From NCBI GenBank assembly GCA_023014485.1, contig JAJOZX010005514.1, forward strand, positions 129,001 through 193,000: a DNA stretch of 64,000 nucleotides, given 5' to 3'. The stretch comes from Bathynomus jamesi (taxonomy: Eukaryota > Arthropoda > Malacostraca > Isopoda > Cirolanidae). Made by a program: the position numbers and the translations under genes. Below are positions 20,060 to 30,027 of the stretch, piece after piece; position 1 is the stretch's first letter; the number at the start of each line of letters is the position of its first letter. Under the pieces are notes generated by a model. That model worked only from the letters and a program-made list of their open reading frames with translations, was not told where the DNA came from and ran no database searches.

Positions 20060-20640
20060 ATCAGCCAGTTGGCTGAGTTGCCAGATTACGCTATGTATTA
20101 AATTATTCCATATATTAATCAGCCAGTTGGCTGAGTTGCCAGTTTGCGCCATGTATTTAATTATTCCATATATTAATCAGCCAGTTGGCTTAGAAGGCTG
20201 AGTTGCCAGATAGCAATATTTATTTAATTAATCCTTATATCATTCTGTCATCTGGCTTAGAAGGCTGAGTTGCCAGATAGCAATATCTGTTTAATTATTC
20301 CATATATTAATCAGTCAGTTGACTTAGAAGGCTGAGTTGCCAGATTTCTTTATTTATTAAATTAAAGCATATATTATCCAGCCAGTTGGCTTAGAAGACT
20401 GAGTTACCAGTTTGCGCCATGTATTTAATTATTCCTTACACTAACCAGCCAGAGCCAGCAGGCGCAACAGCCGGTTGGCTTAGAAGGCTGAGTTGCCAGA
20501 TTCGTTATTTATTAAATTATTCCATATATTATTCAGCCAGTTGATTTAGGAGGCTGAGTATTGCGCCATGTATTTAATTAATCCTTATATTCCAGTTGGC
20601 TTAGAAGACCGATTTGACAAATAGCAATTTATTAACTATT
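20060..20640. repeat. Minisatellite in left arm (about 60-70 bp unit)
   Basis: About eight imperfect units contain CAGCCAGTTGGCTTAGAAGG, then CTGAGTTGCCAG, then TATTTAATTA and CATATATTA. Each unit includes a short internal palindrome (CAGCCAGTTGGCT). The mirror array occupies about 22860-23425 with the same unit order and the same idiosyncratic variants, for example the CAGGCGCAACAGCCGG variant near 20460 mirrored near 23010. Confidence 0.88.
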
Positions 20641-20792
20641 CTGAAAGCCAAAACCAAACAAATTATATAATTGTGTACAAGGAATAAATAAAACACCAAT
20701 ACATCATTCTGTTTATTTTAGCTGAATTAGTGGATATACAATGGGACATATATATGGTCAAATAATAGAATGGAAAATATATAATCATACAA

Positions 20793-21076
20793 AACGGTGC
20801 ATTATCAAAATATTAGTACAGGAAAAAATAGTTATATTAAATATGTTGAAAATATACAAAACAGTATGATAAATATATTAGTACAGGAAAAATATACATA
20901 TATATTAAATTATATTCGAAATATACAAAACGTATACTCATTATTACAGGAAAAATATATTGTCTTTACGTTCTACGTACAAAACGGTAAACTCGCATTT
21001 GATAGAGTCTATATCAACATCGCCATTACTTTGTACGATGTGGTAAAGCCGCCCAAGCATCACTTCACCGTTTAAC
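20793..21076. repeat. Insertion in left arm with internal AT-rich repeats
   Basis: This segment interrupts the left arm relative to the right arm. It contains three related blocks with TTAGTACAGGAAAAA-TATA and ATATACAAAAC, so it looks locally amplified. No coding potential is evident. Confidence 0.6.
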
Positions 21077-21124
21077 TGATACGGTGGCCTATATTCAATA
21101 TAAATGGCTTTCATATCGTTGAAT

Positions 21125-21267
21125 CCCCGATTGGAAAGGCATGATTATAAACTTGTATTTAATGTTGTGGTTAACGATGACATTTTTGTGCGTGCTTTTG
21201 ATTGTGTTCTAGCCGTGTTTAAAGATAACTTTCCCGCCGAGTGTAAAGTGGGGACAAAAATAGTATT
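21125..21267 (+). other. Unique centre of the giant palindrome
   Basis: This is the only unpaired stretch of the palindrome. One plus-strand frame is open across it (HDYKLVFNVVVNDDIFV, then DNFPAECKVGTKIVLNDMK), which could be a relic of coding sequence. I do not recognise it, and short open frames arise by chance. Confidence 0.4.
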
Positions 21268-21365
21268 GAACGATATGAAAGCCATTTATATTGAACATAG
21301 GCCACCGTTTAGTATGATTATATATTTTCCATTCTATTATTTGACCATATATATGTCCCATTGTA

Positions 21366-22742
21366 AAGGGTGTCAGGAAATGATTGCCCCCCCCCTGTAC
21401 AGAAGAAACTGAATGGAATAGAAGAAAACAGACAAAACCACGCGAAAGAGCGTTTAATTTTGAATAAAAAAACACTTGTTTTAATATCGGGTGTTGCCCC
21501 CATTTGCAGCTCTGACGGCCATTAATCGACGGGGGTATGATCCCAGAAGTGTCTCAAAGAGATCGGTATCATGACTCATTTCTTCAAGGACTTCGTTGAT
21601 CTTTGCAGTCATAATTTCTGTTGAATACCGATTCTGAATGGGTTGTTCCAGCATTAAGGACTCCACCCGATCCTTCATGATGGATCCGACATGTTCACAG
21701 ACATTAAGATCGGGAGAATTGCCAGGCCATTCATTATTTCCAAAAAAATCAATGTTATTGTCCTTAAGCAGTTGTTGAGTCGCAAGTGCTTTCATACAGG
21801 GGGCTTTGTCGTGAAGAAAGGTTGCCTGTTCAACATCCAAAACACACTCGGGGTCTTTCAAAAACGGAATTACATGTTGGGCTAAAATTACATTTCGAAA
21901 ATAAGGCCCATCCCAACTGGTTCCTCTTGGTTTGATAACCCAGATGAGCTTCCGAATAGAGAACATAATGAAAACACCCACACATGCTGGATTTTTTACT
22001 ATTTCTCGATACTTCTGGTCGTCTGGGACTTCATCAGGAGTTGTTGCCCAAACCCGATCATTCTGAAAATTTGGTTTTCTGGAGACATAAACGAAGAATT
22101 CATCGCTGACAACCAAGTGAAGGAAATCGTCTTCCGTCCATTCCTCAGGATAATCACAAAACCATAGCCGATCTTCAATATTAAGATCACTCTTCCGTGG
22201 CTTAGCTATTTCATGCCAAGCACTCAAGCCGTGGCGAACTCGAAATTGATGCACAAGTTGCCGATTGACTATCTTACCACGACGGATAAGTATCTCTTTC
22301 GCTACCTCAGAGCAGCTCTTCTTTCGGCGCCGTGATGCAGCAAGCACAATGTCTTTCGATTCTTGAGATAATTTCTCCGGTCTTCCTCCTCGAAATTCTG
22401 TTTCACAATCTTCAGGATTCTTATTCCAATTCCTTTTGACAAAGTCTTCTGATCTTTTTAATCTCTCAGCCACCCAGTGTCGAGTTATGAAAGTTGCACC
22501 AGCTTCCTTTGCTTCACGAAATGTGACAGCTCGAATGCGGTCAAGAACTCGCTTTTCTCTGAATCGTTCAAAATAGATGCCATGGTTTCTGTGGGGAAAA
22601 AAATGGTAAGAATTAAAATCACAGGAATAGAATATAATGGTTTTTATTCAGATTTTAACGCTCTTTCAAGTGGTCTCGCCGGTTTTTATCTATCTCTTCT
22701 AGTTTTTGTCTACATGGGGGGCAATCATTTCCTGACACCCCG
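21366..22742 (-). mobile_element. DD37E Tc1/mariner element, copy 2 (in palindrome right arm)
   Basis: The ends contain GGGTGTCAGGAAATGATTGC at both termini in inverted orientation, each followed by a C-run. TA is at 21364-21365 and 22743-22744. The left arm of the host palindrome keeps the uninterrupted site (TA at 20737-20738). At about 1377 bp it is almost the same length and sequence as the copy at 59785-61164. Confidence 0.93.
21481..22583 (-). pseudogene. DD37E transposase, copy 2, N-terminal frameshift
   Basis: The gene starts at the ATG 22583-22581 (MASILNDSEK). One A is missing from the AAAAAG run near 22555 compared with the 59.9-kb copy, which shifts the frame for the first part. 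From about 22470 the main frame is open to the TAA at 21483-21481 and contains all catalytic blocks: VVSDEFFVYVSRK, LHDKAPCMKALA and SPDLNVCEHVG, with 37 residues between the second D and the E. It also lacks one TCA codon near the start. About 366 residues if the frame were continuous. The catalytic domain is undamaged. Confidence 0.92.
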
Positions 22743-22859
22743 TATATCCATTAATTCAGCTAAAATAAACAGAATGATGTATTGGTGTTTTATTTATTCC
22801 TTGTACACAATTATATAATTTGTTTGGTTTTGGTTTTCAGAATAGTTAATAAATTGCTA

Positions 22860-23425
22860 TTTGTCAAATCGGTCTTCTAAGCCAACTGGAATATAAGGAT
22901 TAATTAAATACATGGCGAAATACTCAGCCTCCTAAGTCAACTGACTGAATAATATATGGAATAATTTAATAAATAACGAATCTGGCAACTCAGCCTTCTA
23001 AGCCAACCGGCTGTTGCGCCTGCTGGCTCTGGCTGGTTAGTGTAAGGAATAATTAAATACATGGCGCAAACTGGTAACTCAGTCTTCTAAGCCAACTGGC
23101 TGGATAATATATGCTTTAATTTAATAAATAAAGAAATCTGGCAACTCAGCCTTCTAAGTCAACTGACTGATTAATATATGGAATAATTAAACAGATATTG
23201 CTATCTGGCAACTCAGCCTTCTAAGCCAGATGACAGAATGATATAAGGATTAATTAAATAAATATTGCTATCTGGCAACTCAGCCTTCTAAGCCAACTGG
23301 CTGATTAATATATGGAATAATTAAATACATGGCGCAAACTGGCAACTCAGCCAACTGGCTGATTAATATATGGAATAATTTAATACATAGCGTAATCTGG
23401 CAACTCAGCCAACTGGCTGATTAGG
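22860..23425. repeat. Minisatellite in right arm (mirror of 20060-20640)
   Basis: The reverse complement of the left-arm array, with the same variant units in mirrored order. Confidence 0.88.
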
Positions 23426-23511
23426 GGCCTATAAGAGAGCGGCGGGGTGGCTGAAGGACTCATATGAGCTTGGCAGTAGCCAAGCGAACACCTTTCCTCT
23501 GGGTTCCCTCC

Positions 23512-23513
<2 letters not shown>

Positions 23514-23553
<40 letters not shown>
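23514..23553. repeat. (TC)n in right arm
   Basis: An expanded TC run mirroring a shorter GA run at about 19950-19967; arm-specific expansion. Confidence 0.85.
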
Positions 23554-23556
<3 letters not shown>

Positions 23557-23795
23557 CCTTTGAGGGGTGAGGCCGTCTCACCTTCTCCCCCAAAGAGGCT
23601 CCCCCTCTTCCTTTCTCTGCCCCTTTGGGGGGTTCAGCTTGGGGGATGCCTCCAAGTTGCATACCCCTTGCAACCCCATTTTGGGGTTGGCAACAAAAGG
23701 GGTGGGGGTTGACACTCTTGCAACATTATGTATCATTTGCAACATTCCTGCACTCTTGCATTTTGCGGTCATACTACTACATTTATACTCTAGGC

Positions 23796-23876
23796 CAGGG
23801 GTTCCCAAATTGGTGTTCCGCAGAACACTTGTATACCGTGAGAAGTGTTCCGCGGAACACAATTTGGGAATCCCTG
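23796..23876. mobile_element. 81-bp hAT micro-MITE
   Basis: The ends CAGGGGTTCCCAAATT and AATTTGGGAATCCCTG bracket a tiny, largely palindromic body. It is flanked by exact 8-bp duplications CTCTAGGC at 23788-23795 and 23877-23884. It lies at the outermost tip of the mariner that follows, within that element's first bases. Confidence 0.93.
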
Positions 23877-24573
23877 CTCTAGGCACTCAATATATTTTGC
23901 CCCACCCTTTTTTCTTAGCTAAATAATAGGCCATGGGGCTCAAATGTCTTTTGGGCCGTAAGTTTGAACTTTCTGCGGTTAACATAACCGGATTTTTAAC
24001 TTCCCCTTCTTGTATAAAACCGCTTTTAGACACCTTGTATAAAACCGATGGTTGACGCAGTTTCGAAAATGGTGTCCGACAGTGATGTGCGACGTAAACA
24101 GAGAGCTGTTATCGAGTTCTTAGCCGCAGAGAAGGAAACAGTTGGAAATATTCACAAACGTCTACAAAACGTTTACGGAGATGCTGTTGTTGATCGAAGC
24201 ACAGTTGGACGCTGACCTAAACGTGAGATCATCGGAGAGAGGGACAGCCAGCCTCGATGATGAGCTACGCAGCGGTCGCCCAGCATCGGCTGTGACATCT
24301 CACACTGTGCAACGTGCTAACAGCATCATTCGATCAAATCGGCGCGTCGCATACAAGGAGCTATCACTGGAGCTAGGAATTAGTGAAGGAAGTATAAATA
24401 CGATAATTCAACAACTGGGATACTCAAAAGTGTGTTCCCGGTCTGTTCCTTGCGAACTGACTGAAATCACAAAGCCCAAAGAAAAGAAATTGCTTCTGAG
24501 TCGTTGGTTCGATACGAGACAGAAGGGGATGACTTCCATTCACGAATTGTGACTGGGGATGAGACTTGGGTAC

Positions 24574-25686
24574 TAGTGATGTAGCGGATGTCATTTTTTT
24601 CACATCCGCGGATGCGGATGCGGATGAGGATGTTTGATTTCAACATCCGCGGATACGGATGTCTACATTTTCGTTATTTTTTAGGATATATTCGAGATTT
24701 GTTGTGTTTAACGTATATAATAAGTTATTATATAGAGAGAGCTGTAGCTATAATGTAGTATAATTGATTAATTGTACAATAATTGCTCTACTTTTCCCTG
24801 AACATATAAAATAATAGCAAGCATCTAACTAATATAGAAATCAATTAGTGATTTCGTCTGCAAATAAATTCGTTATATTTTGTTGAGTTTCAGCCACAAT
24901 TAGAAACCATAATTGTTACCCGACCTCTTTCCCCAACCTCCACCCTTATAGAAAGAGATCTTTAATTAGCTTGATAACTATTTATATTAAGTTTAAAGTT
25001 TTATTAGGCATATTTATAAATGAGTAATTAAAATAAAGTAAACTAAGATGTTCATCGTTTAATATTCAAACTTAATTATAGGAAGGTTATGCTTAAGGAA
25101 CATTAATTTTTCTGCCTTTTCTGCTGCCAGTCTGTTTCTCTTTTCATCATATATTAATCCAGCACTGCTAAATAATCTCTCGCTTGGTACGCTTGTTGGA
25201 GGACGTGCTAAATGTTTCCTTGCAAGTTTACTCAAGTATGGATAGATATTCTGCGTATTTTTCCACCAACTAATAGGATTGTCACATGTAGCCAGGAGTT
25301 TTTCTTGGTGATAGCTCTCGATCATTTTTACTACATCTTTTGACATCGCGTAGGACTCGTCATCGCTGCTTGACTCAAGAAACTGAGTACTAGGTGAAAA
25401 TAACTTAGCTTTGTAACGTGGATCTAAGTAGATTGCAAGAGAGTAACTTCATACAAGAACAGCCTCTCGTCTTGTCGCTTGCATCACTTTTGCGCACAAT
25501 GAACTAGTTCTAGTATTATAGTAGAATTTGATAATTTCCGCTTATTAATGACGTTTTATCTCAACGGTCCACATCCGCACGACATCCGCAGTCCAAAGTG
25601 CGGATGCAGATGCGGATGCGGATGCGAGAAAATGTGCGGATGTTCCGCGGATGCGGATGCGGATGCGGATGTGACCTACATCACTA
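24574..25686 (-). mobile_element. hAT element inside mariner-2A
   Basis: The ends read TAGTGATGTAGCGGATG and, as the complement of the right end, TAGTGATGTAGGTCACATCC. It is flanked by exact 8-bp duplications TTGGGTAC at 24566-24573 and 25687-25694. The uninterrupted site is GTACCCAA at 37720-37727 in mariner-2 copy B. Both subterminal regions are built from GCGGAT hexamers (about 24605-24660 and 25600-25670), probably transposase-binding sites. Confidence 0.95.
25059..25346 (-). pseudogene. hAT transposase C-terminal dimerisation domain
   Basis: The minus-strand frame reads PISWWKNTQNIYPYLSKLA, then RPPTSVPSERLFSSAG and DEKRNRLAAEKAEKLMFL, ending INFEY-like (IIKFEY). W-W-x-x-x-x-x-x-Y-P-x-L-x-x-L-A followed by P-x-T-S-V-P-S-E-R-x-F-S-x-A-G is the signature of the hAT C-terminal dimerisation region, in the hobo/BED-finger group. 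The catalytic and BED domains are missing or unreadable upstream (25347-25686), so this element is non-autonomous. About 95 residues remain and contain no stop. Confidence 0.92.
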
Positions 25687-26410
25687 TTGGGTACACCACT
25701 TTGAACTTGAAACAAAACGCCAATCCATGAAGTGGCATCACGCAGACTCCCCACGCAAGAAAAAGTTCAAAATGGTTTTCTCTGCAGGAAAGGTTATGGC
25801 CACCATCTTCTGGGACATGAAAGGGGTGATTCTGGTGGACATTATGAACAAAGGACAAACAATCAACTCAGAGCCATATATTGCTACCCTACAGAGACTC
25901 CAGAGACGTATAAAGCGAGTTCGACCGGAGAGAAAACTGGAAGACGTCCTTCTTTTGCACGATAACGCAAGACCACACAATAGTTTGTAAACAAGAGAGG
26001 CCATCACAAAAATGCGCTTGAGTGTGTTACCCCACCCTCCATACAGCCCGGATCTGGCACCTTCAGACTTCCATTTGTTTGGGCCAATGAAGGATGGTAT
26101 TCGTGGAAGTTTCAGAGTGACGATGAGATTGTTGAGGAGGTTAAGAGGTGGCTCCAGCGGAACCCAGTGGACTTTTACCAGCAAGGAATAAAGGCCCTTA
26201 TTTCGAGGTGAAGGAAAGCCTTAGAAAAGGATGGAGACTATGTGGCAAAATAAAAACTTGTAGAAAAGGATGGAGACTGTGGCAAAATAAAAACTTGTAG
26301 AAAAGGTATGTAACTACTTGTTTACAAAATTTCTGGAACTTACAAGGAAACTTGAAAAGAGAAAAAAAGGTGGAACAAAAAAAAATATATAATATATATA
26401 TATATATATA

Positions 26411-26523
26411 TTAACTGCAAACAACACAGTATAATTAATGTAAAGAACGACGCTTGTGTAGAAGAACGTTCCGCACAAGCGTCGTTCTTTATATTAATTA
26501 TACTGTGTGTTGTTTGCAGTTAA
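26411..26523. repeat. Hairpin repeat with ~48-bp arms
   Basis: Left arm 26411-26458 (TTAACTGCAAACAAC...) and right arm 26474-26523 pair closely around the loop TAGAAGAACGTTCCG. Part of it (AAAGAACGACGCTTGTG and onwards) is repeated in inverted orientation at about 26720-26757, beyond a tRNA-like segment. Confidence 0.85.
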
Positions 26524-26605
26524 AATGTATATATATGTACGGCATGCGAAGGTGCCCCCTCAGGGCATTGGTTTCTGCTCGGATGTAGGAGAATTACGAC
26601 TTCTG

Positions 26606-26690
26606 ATTAATCGAGGCCCATGATGTAGTGGATAGCATATCTGACCGGCAATCGGAAGATCCCGGGTTCGATTCCCGGGTGGTTACCTCA
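26606..26690 (+). repeat. tRNA-like sequence (SINE head or tRNA pseudogene)
   Basis: GGCCCATGATGTAGTGGATAG, then CGGAAGAT, then the perfect T-arm CCCGGGTTCGATTCCCGGG. The B box and T stem are intact, the A box is plausible, but the anticodon stem is mismatched and the acceptor stem does not close. I read it as a tRNA-derived SINE head or a pseudo-tRNA and not a functional tRNA. Confidence 0.6.
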
Positions 26691-26753
26691 TTTTTCATTT
26701 GTTCGTTCTCCCTCCTCATCTTGTGCGGAACGTTCTTCTACACAAGCGTCGTT

Positions 26754-26757
<4 letters not shown>

Positions 26758-26799
<42 letters not shown>
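26758..26799. repeat. (TA)n microsatellite, hAT target
   Basis: A TA run in which the 26800-30074 hAT inserted; the run continues after the element at 30075. Confidence 0.9.
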
Positions 26800-26802
<3 letters not shown>

Positions 26803-27241
26803 TGGCGTGCATTTAGGGCATGCAGGTCATGCACTGCATGACCATTGATTTTTCGTAAATACAAAAATAAATTTTAAAAAGTAATTTATCTAACAACATT
26901 TAAAAGCAGTAAAAAATTACTTAAAAATTGAATTAATTTGTTTGAGAGAACTAAAGGAAAATATTTTTTTCTTAAGCCATAATAAAACATCGTTTTTCTT
27001 GCATCCCAGATGCACAAACGAATTGCATTAGTGCGGCCATTGAAAAATCCTCCGCGAGTCAGTAGTGACTCAAATTCTTTTTCGTTAAATATCGTCGACT
27101 CACATGCAATTCCGAAAATGCATCCCGCATTTAGTGCTACCCGTGCCAGTGTTCGGTGAGGATGTGCGCGTTCTGTGTTTTAACTTTTATTGCCACTTAA
27201 TTTATTCATTTCTTAAATATCTTTCAAAATATCAGCCCTAA

Positions 27242-29395
27242 TGGGTGAAATGTGTTATAGAAGAACTTTTGAAGAATGGTTTTTCAAAAAGAGACTTTGA
27301 AGCGAGACAATTAATTATAAATCATGGAAGGCCTATGCCGAAATTGCCTAATTTACGGAGTTCCAACAAGAAATGTGTGAGGCATTTTCAAACTAATTTA
27401 TACGAAAGAAAAAACTGGTTAACAGGATGTGCTGAGTTAAATAAGTTATTTTGCTGGCCATGCTTGTTATTTAATTTAGAAAAAACTGTTTGGAATGAGA
27501 AGGGATACGATGATTTAAATAATCTACATATGGCTATGCTAAAACGAACGTTCTCAAAGACACATAAAATCTCTGATCGATCTTAAAACATTCGGAAATG
27601 TTCGCATAGACTTACAATTAGATATTCATAAAAGACAAAGCATACAGCAGCATAATGAAAAGGTTAAACAAAACAGAGCTATTATGCGAAGATTGATTGA
27701 TGCAGTTATTTTTTTAGGTCGACAAGAGTTATCATTTCGTGGTCATTTTGAATCTGATGCATCCAATAATTGCGGGAATTATAAAGAACTTTTATATTTA
27801 TTCAGTAAGTATGATGAAAAATTGGCAAACCATCTAGATACAGCTTCTATTTTCTCGGGTCTCTCAAACAGAATACAAAATGACTTGATCGATGCGGTTC
27901 AAAAGGCAATGTTGAATGAAATAGAAAATGAACTTAATCAGGCAAAATTTGTTGCTATTCTTCTAGATGAAACGTCCGATGTATCAAACTATTCACAACT
28001 TTCAACTGTTTTGCGATATGTTACAAAAGATTGTGTTGCTAAAGAACGATTTATCGGGTTTAACGATGTGAGTGCAGACCGTTCAGCAAATGCTTTATCT
28101 GAACACGTATTTAAATGCATTGAAACTTGGAAGTGTGAAAATAAATTAGTTGCACAAACCTACGATGGTGCTGCTACAATGGCAGGACAATTAAATGGGT
28201 TGCAGTCAAAAAAAAAAGGGTTTTTTTTTTAAGGCAGAAATTAGAATCTGCAATCTTATTCATGTTGTGCCCATGTGCTAAATTTAGTTCTTTCACAAGC
28301 ATGCTCTGCTATGAAAGAATGCAAAATATTTTTTCTACAATAAATGGACTGGGTACGTTTTTTACTAAATCACCCAAAAGAACCAATGCGTTGGATAATA
28401 TTGTTAAAAAAAGATTTCCCAAAGCTGCAGCAACTAGGTGGAATTACTCCTCGCGTCTAGTTAATACCGCAAAAGAAAATCTAGATTCTTAAACAGCCTT
28501 TTTGAAAACATCATTGAGAATCCTGAATCATGGGATGAAGTCACTATAAATTCTGCAATTGGATTCCGACACAATTTAAAAGATCCTGATTTCCTTTTTT
28601 ATTAGAAGTATTTAGTGATATATTTTCCTTCACTGATGTTTTATTTACATCCTTCAGACCAAAAATCTTGACATTGTGTATTGCAAAGAGCATATAGATA
28701 AAACTAGAACAATGCTCGAAAATAAACTGGACGACTTTTTCATGTTTTATGAAACTTTGGAGGAAAAATATGGCATAGATGCAGCAAACCAAACTAAGAG
28801 ATGCAGGAATAAATCTGACCAATCTGTTGACCCACAACAGCATTACAGAATCCTCTATAACAAAATTATTGGCACAATAGTTGACCAATTAAAAGTAAGA
28901 TATTCATCATTAGAAGAGCTTAAATTCCTGGAGCTTCTCAATTTTAGCAAAGCTGAAGAATATTGCAAAAAATTTCCAGTGGATGCTTTAAATTCGTTAA
29001 AGGCCACTTATGGTGATTTTTTGATATAATTCGTCTTCAGAGTGAACTATGTGTTTTGTATTCAATGGAGGACTTTATAAAGCAAAGTGTATGCAATTTA
29101 ATGCATATATTTATACCAAGGATCTTATTGATGCTATGCCAGAACTCTTCAAGCTTTGCAATTTGGTTTGACAATTCCTTCTACGACTGCCTCTGTAGAG
29201 CGATCCTTTTCTGCATTGAAGAGAATTAAAACTTACCAAAGAAATACAACAGGAGAGCAAAGGATTTCAGGGTTAGCCCTTATGTCTATTGAAAAAGATT
29301 TGCTCCAACATTTAATTAAATCAGAAGATTTCTATGAAAAGATAATAAACATATTTGTCCTGAAGGATCGAAGAATTGAATTAATTTATAAATGA
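27242..29395 (+). pseudogene. hAT transposase, ZMYM1/DUF4371-like, multiple stops
   Basis: The protein is readable in pieces, in order: NGFSKRDFEARQLIINHGRP and LTGCAELNKLFCWPCLLF (zinc-finger-like TTF-type region, 27260-27480); VKQNRAIMRRLIDAVIFLGR, FRGHFESDAS and the catalytic-region block FVAILLDETSDVSNYSQLS (27665-28010); AQTYDGAATMAGQLNGLQ (28150-28210). A poly-A/poly-T slip then breaks the frame at 28211. Further pieces are KRFPKAAATRWNYSSRLVN (28405-28465) and the dimerisation end IPSTTASVERSFSALKRIKT and ISGLALMSIEKDLL (29168-29310), with a TGA at 29393-29395. At least four frame breaks are visible. The layout matches zinc-finger MYM-type hAT proteins often annotated in arthropods. 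Confidence 0.9.
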
Positions 29396-29539
29396 GGTAA
29401 GTAAATAATAATTCTTATTTTTTATAGGTTTTTTTAATTTAGATGTACTTATCAGTGATCCCATTACTATGTTACGAAACTAAATGGTTCCTCTTATTGA
29501 ATTAATTTAAGAAATAATTCAGTAGAATGCATGAGTAAC

Positions 29540-30027
29540 CATGGGCGTCCGCAAGGGGGGGCGGCAAGAGGGGGCAGTTGCCCCCCCTGGAAATTTATGT
29601 TCGCCCACGCAACGGCTTCTATAATTCTATTGCAGCTTAGTCAGTGTTTAGTTTCCAATTTAATGGCTGAAATAGTTAAAATTCGTTTGGCTTCCGGGTC
29701 CCCGACCCCACTGGGGAAGCTTACAACGCTCCCCCAGACCCCCTAGCTGCATGCTCATGCACTTCATCGAAACATGCTCTTGATAACCCATCGTCTTTGG
29801 TTGATGCAAATGCATCACAGAGATATTTTGACACCATTCTTTTCCATGAAAATGTATCATTAGTTAAAATTCGTTTGGCTTATGGGGCTCTGGCCCGGAC
29901 CCGCTGGGGGAGCTTACAGCGCTCCCCAGACCCCCTAGCTGCATGCTCAGTGCTCGCTTCGCTCGCACTTTGTGTTATCATTTTTGTAGCTGAGCCCCCT
30001 CTTGGAAAAATTCCTGCGGACGCCCTG
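29540..30027. mobile_element. hAT MITE nested in the 26.8-kb hAT
   Basis: The ends are CATGGGCGTCCGCA and the complement of CAGGGCGTCCGCAGG, flanked by exact 8-bp duplications TGAGTAAC at 29532-29539 and 30028-30035. Internally a segment of about 88 bp (TTAAAATTCGTTTGGCTT ... TAGCTGCATGCTCA) occurs twice, at 29676-29757 and 29863-29948. Confidence 0.92.

Larger units (their letters stand above)
19612..23780. mobile_element. Giant near-palindrome with minisatellite arms, carrying a DD37E insertion
   Basis: The outer ends read GTAGTAGCATGACCGC and the complement of GTAGTAGTATGACCGC. The left arm runs 19612-20792 and continues at about 21077-21122, after a roughly 285-bp insertion. The right arm is 21268-21363 plus 22745-23780, split by the DD37E transposon. 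Without that transposon the element is about 2.8 kb and folds back almost completely around a centre of about 140 bp (21125-21267). From outside in, each arm holds a short unique end, a C/G-rich tandem segment, a minisatellite and an AT-rich inner part. No clear target-site duplication is visible (flanks CACA and ATTT). Superfamily unknown. Confidence 0.85.
24048..26253 (+). pseudogene. Mariner transposase (mariner-2A), frameshifted and split
   Basis: The start is the ATG at 24048 (MVDAVSKMVSDSDVRRKQ). The DNA-binding part reads AVIEFLAAEKETVGNIHKR and VYGDAVVDRSTVGR, then breaks near 24212 and resumes as SSERGTASLDDELRSGRP and VAYKELSLELGISEGSINTI. The first catalytic acid lies in VTGDETW, and the hAT is inserted 6 bp after that GAT codon. 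The frame resumes at 25695 with HHFELETKRQSMKW, then the second acid in LLLHDNARPHNS, an in-frame stop at 25988-25990 (CAA to TAA), and the third block YSPDLAPSDFHLFG. The spacing is DD34D. A further indel near 26110 precedes the C-terminus, which ends DGDYVAK with a TAA at 26251-26253. Non-functional. Confidence 0.92.
23882..26376 (+). mobile_element. Mariner element (mariner-2 copy A), split by a hAT
   Basis: The 5' end GGCACTCAATATATTTTGCC matches the end of mariner-2 copy B (35997-38421). The 3' end keeps AGAAAAAAAGGTGGAACAAAA and then dissolves into a TA repeat, so the extreme 3' terminus is degraded. The inserted hAT occupies 24574-25686; without it the element is about 1.38 kb. Confidence 0.88.

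Noticed and set aside
19620..20101. Several overlapping open frames rich in Pro/Gly/Lys (100-133 codons)
   Set aside because: They lie in C/G-rich tandem DNA of a palindrome arm, are open on both strands and are mirrored at 23429-23926; composition reflects the repeat, not a gene.
19612..23780. Polinton/Maverick identity for the giant inverted repeat
   Set aside because: Long terminal repeats fit, but there is no polymerase B, integrase or capsid coding sequence, and the flanking 6-bp sequences do not match.
26606..26690. Functional tRNA gene
   Set aside because: The T-arm is perfect but the anticodon stem is mismatched and the acceptor stem does not pair; it sits between repeats, so I treat it as tRNA-derived repeat sequence.
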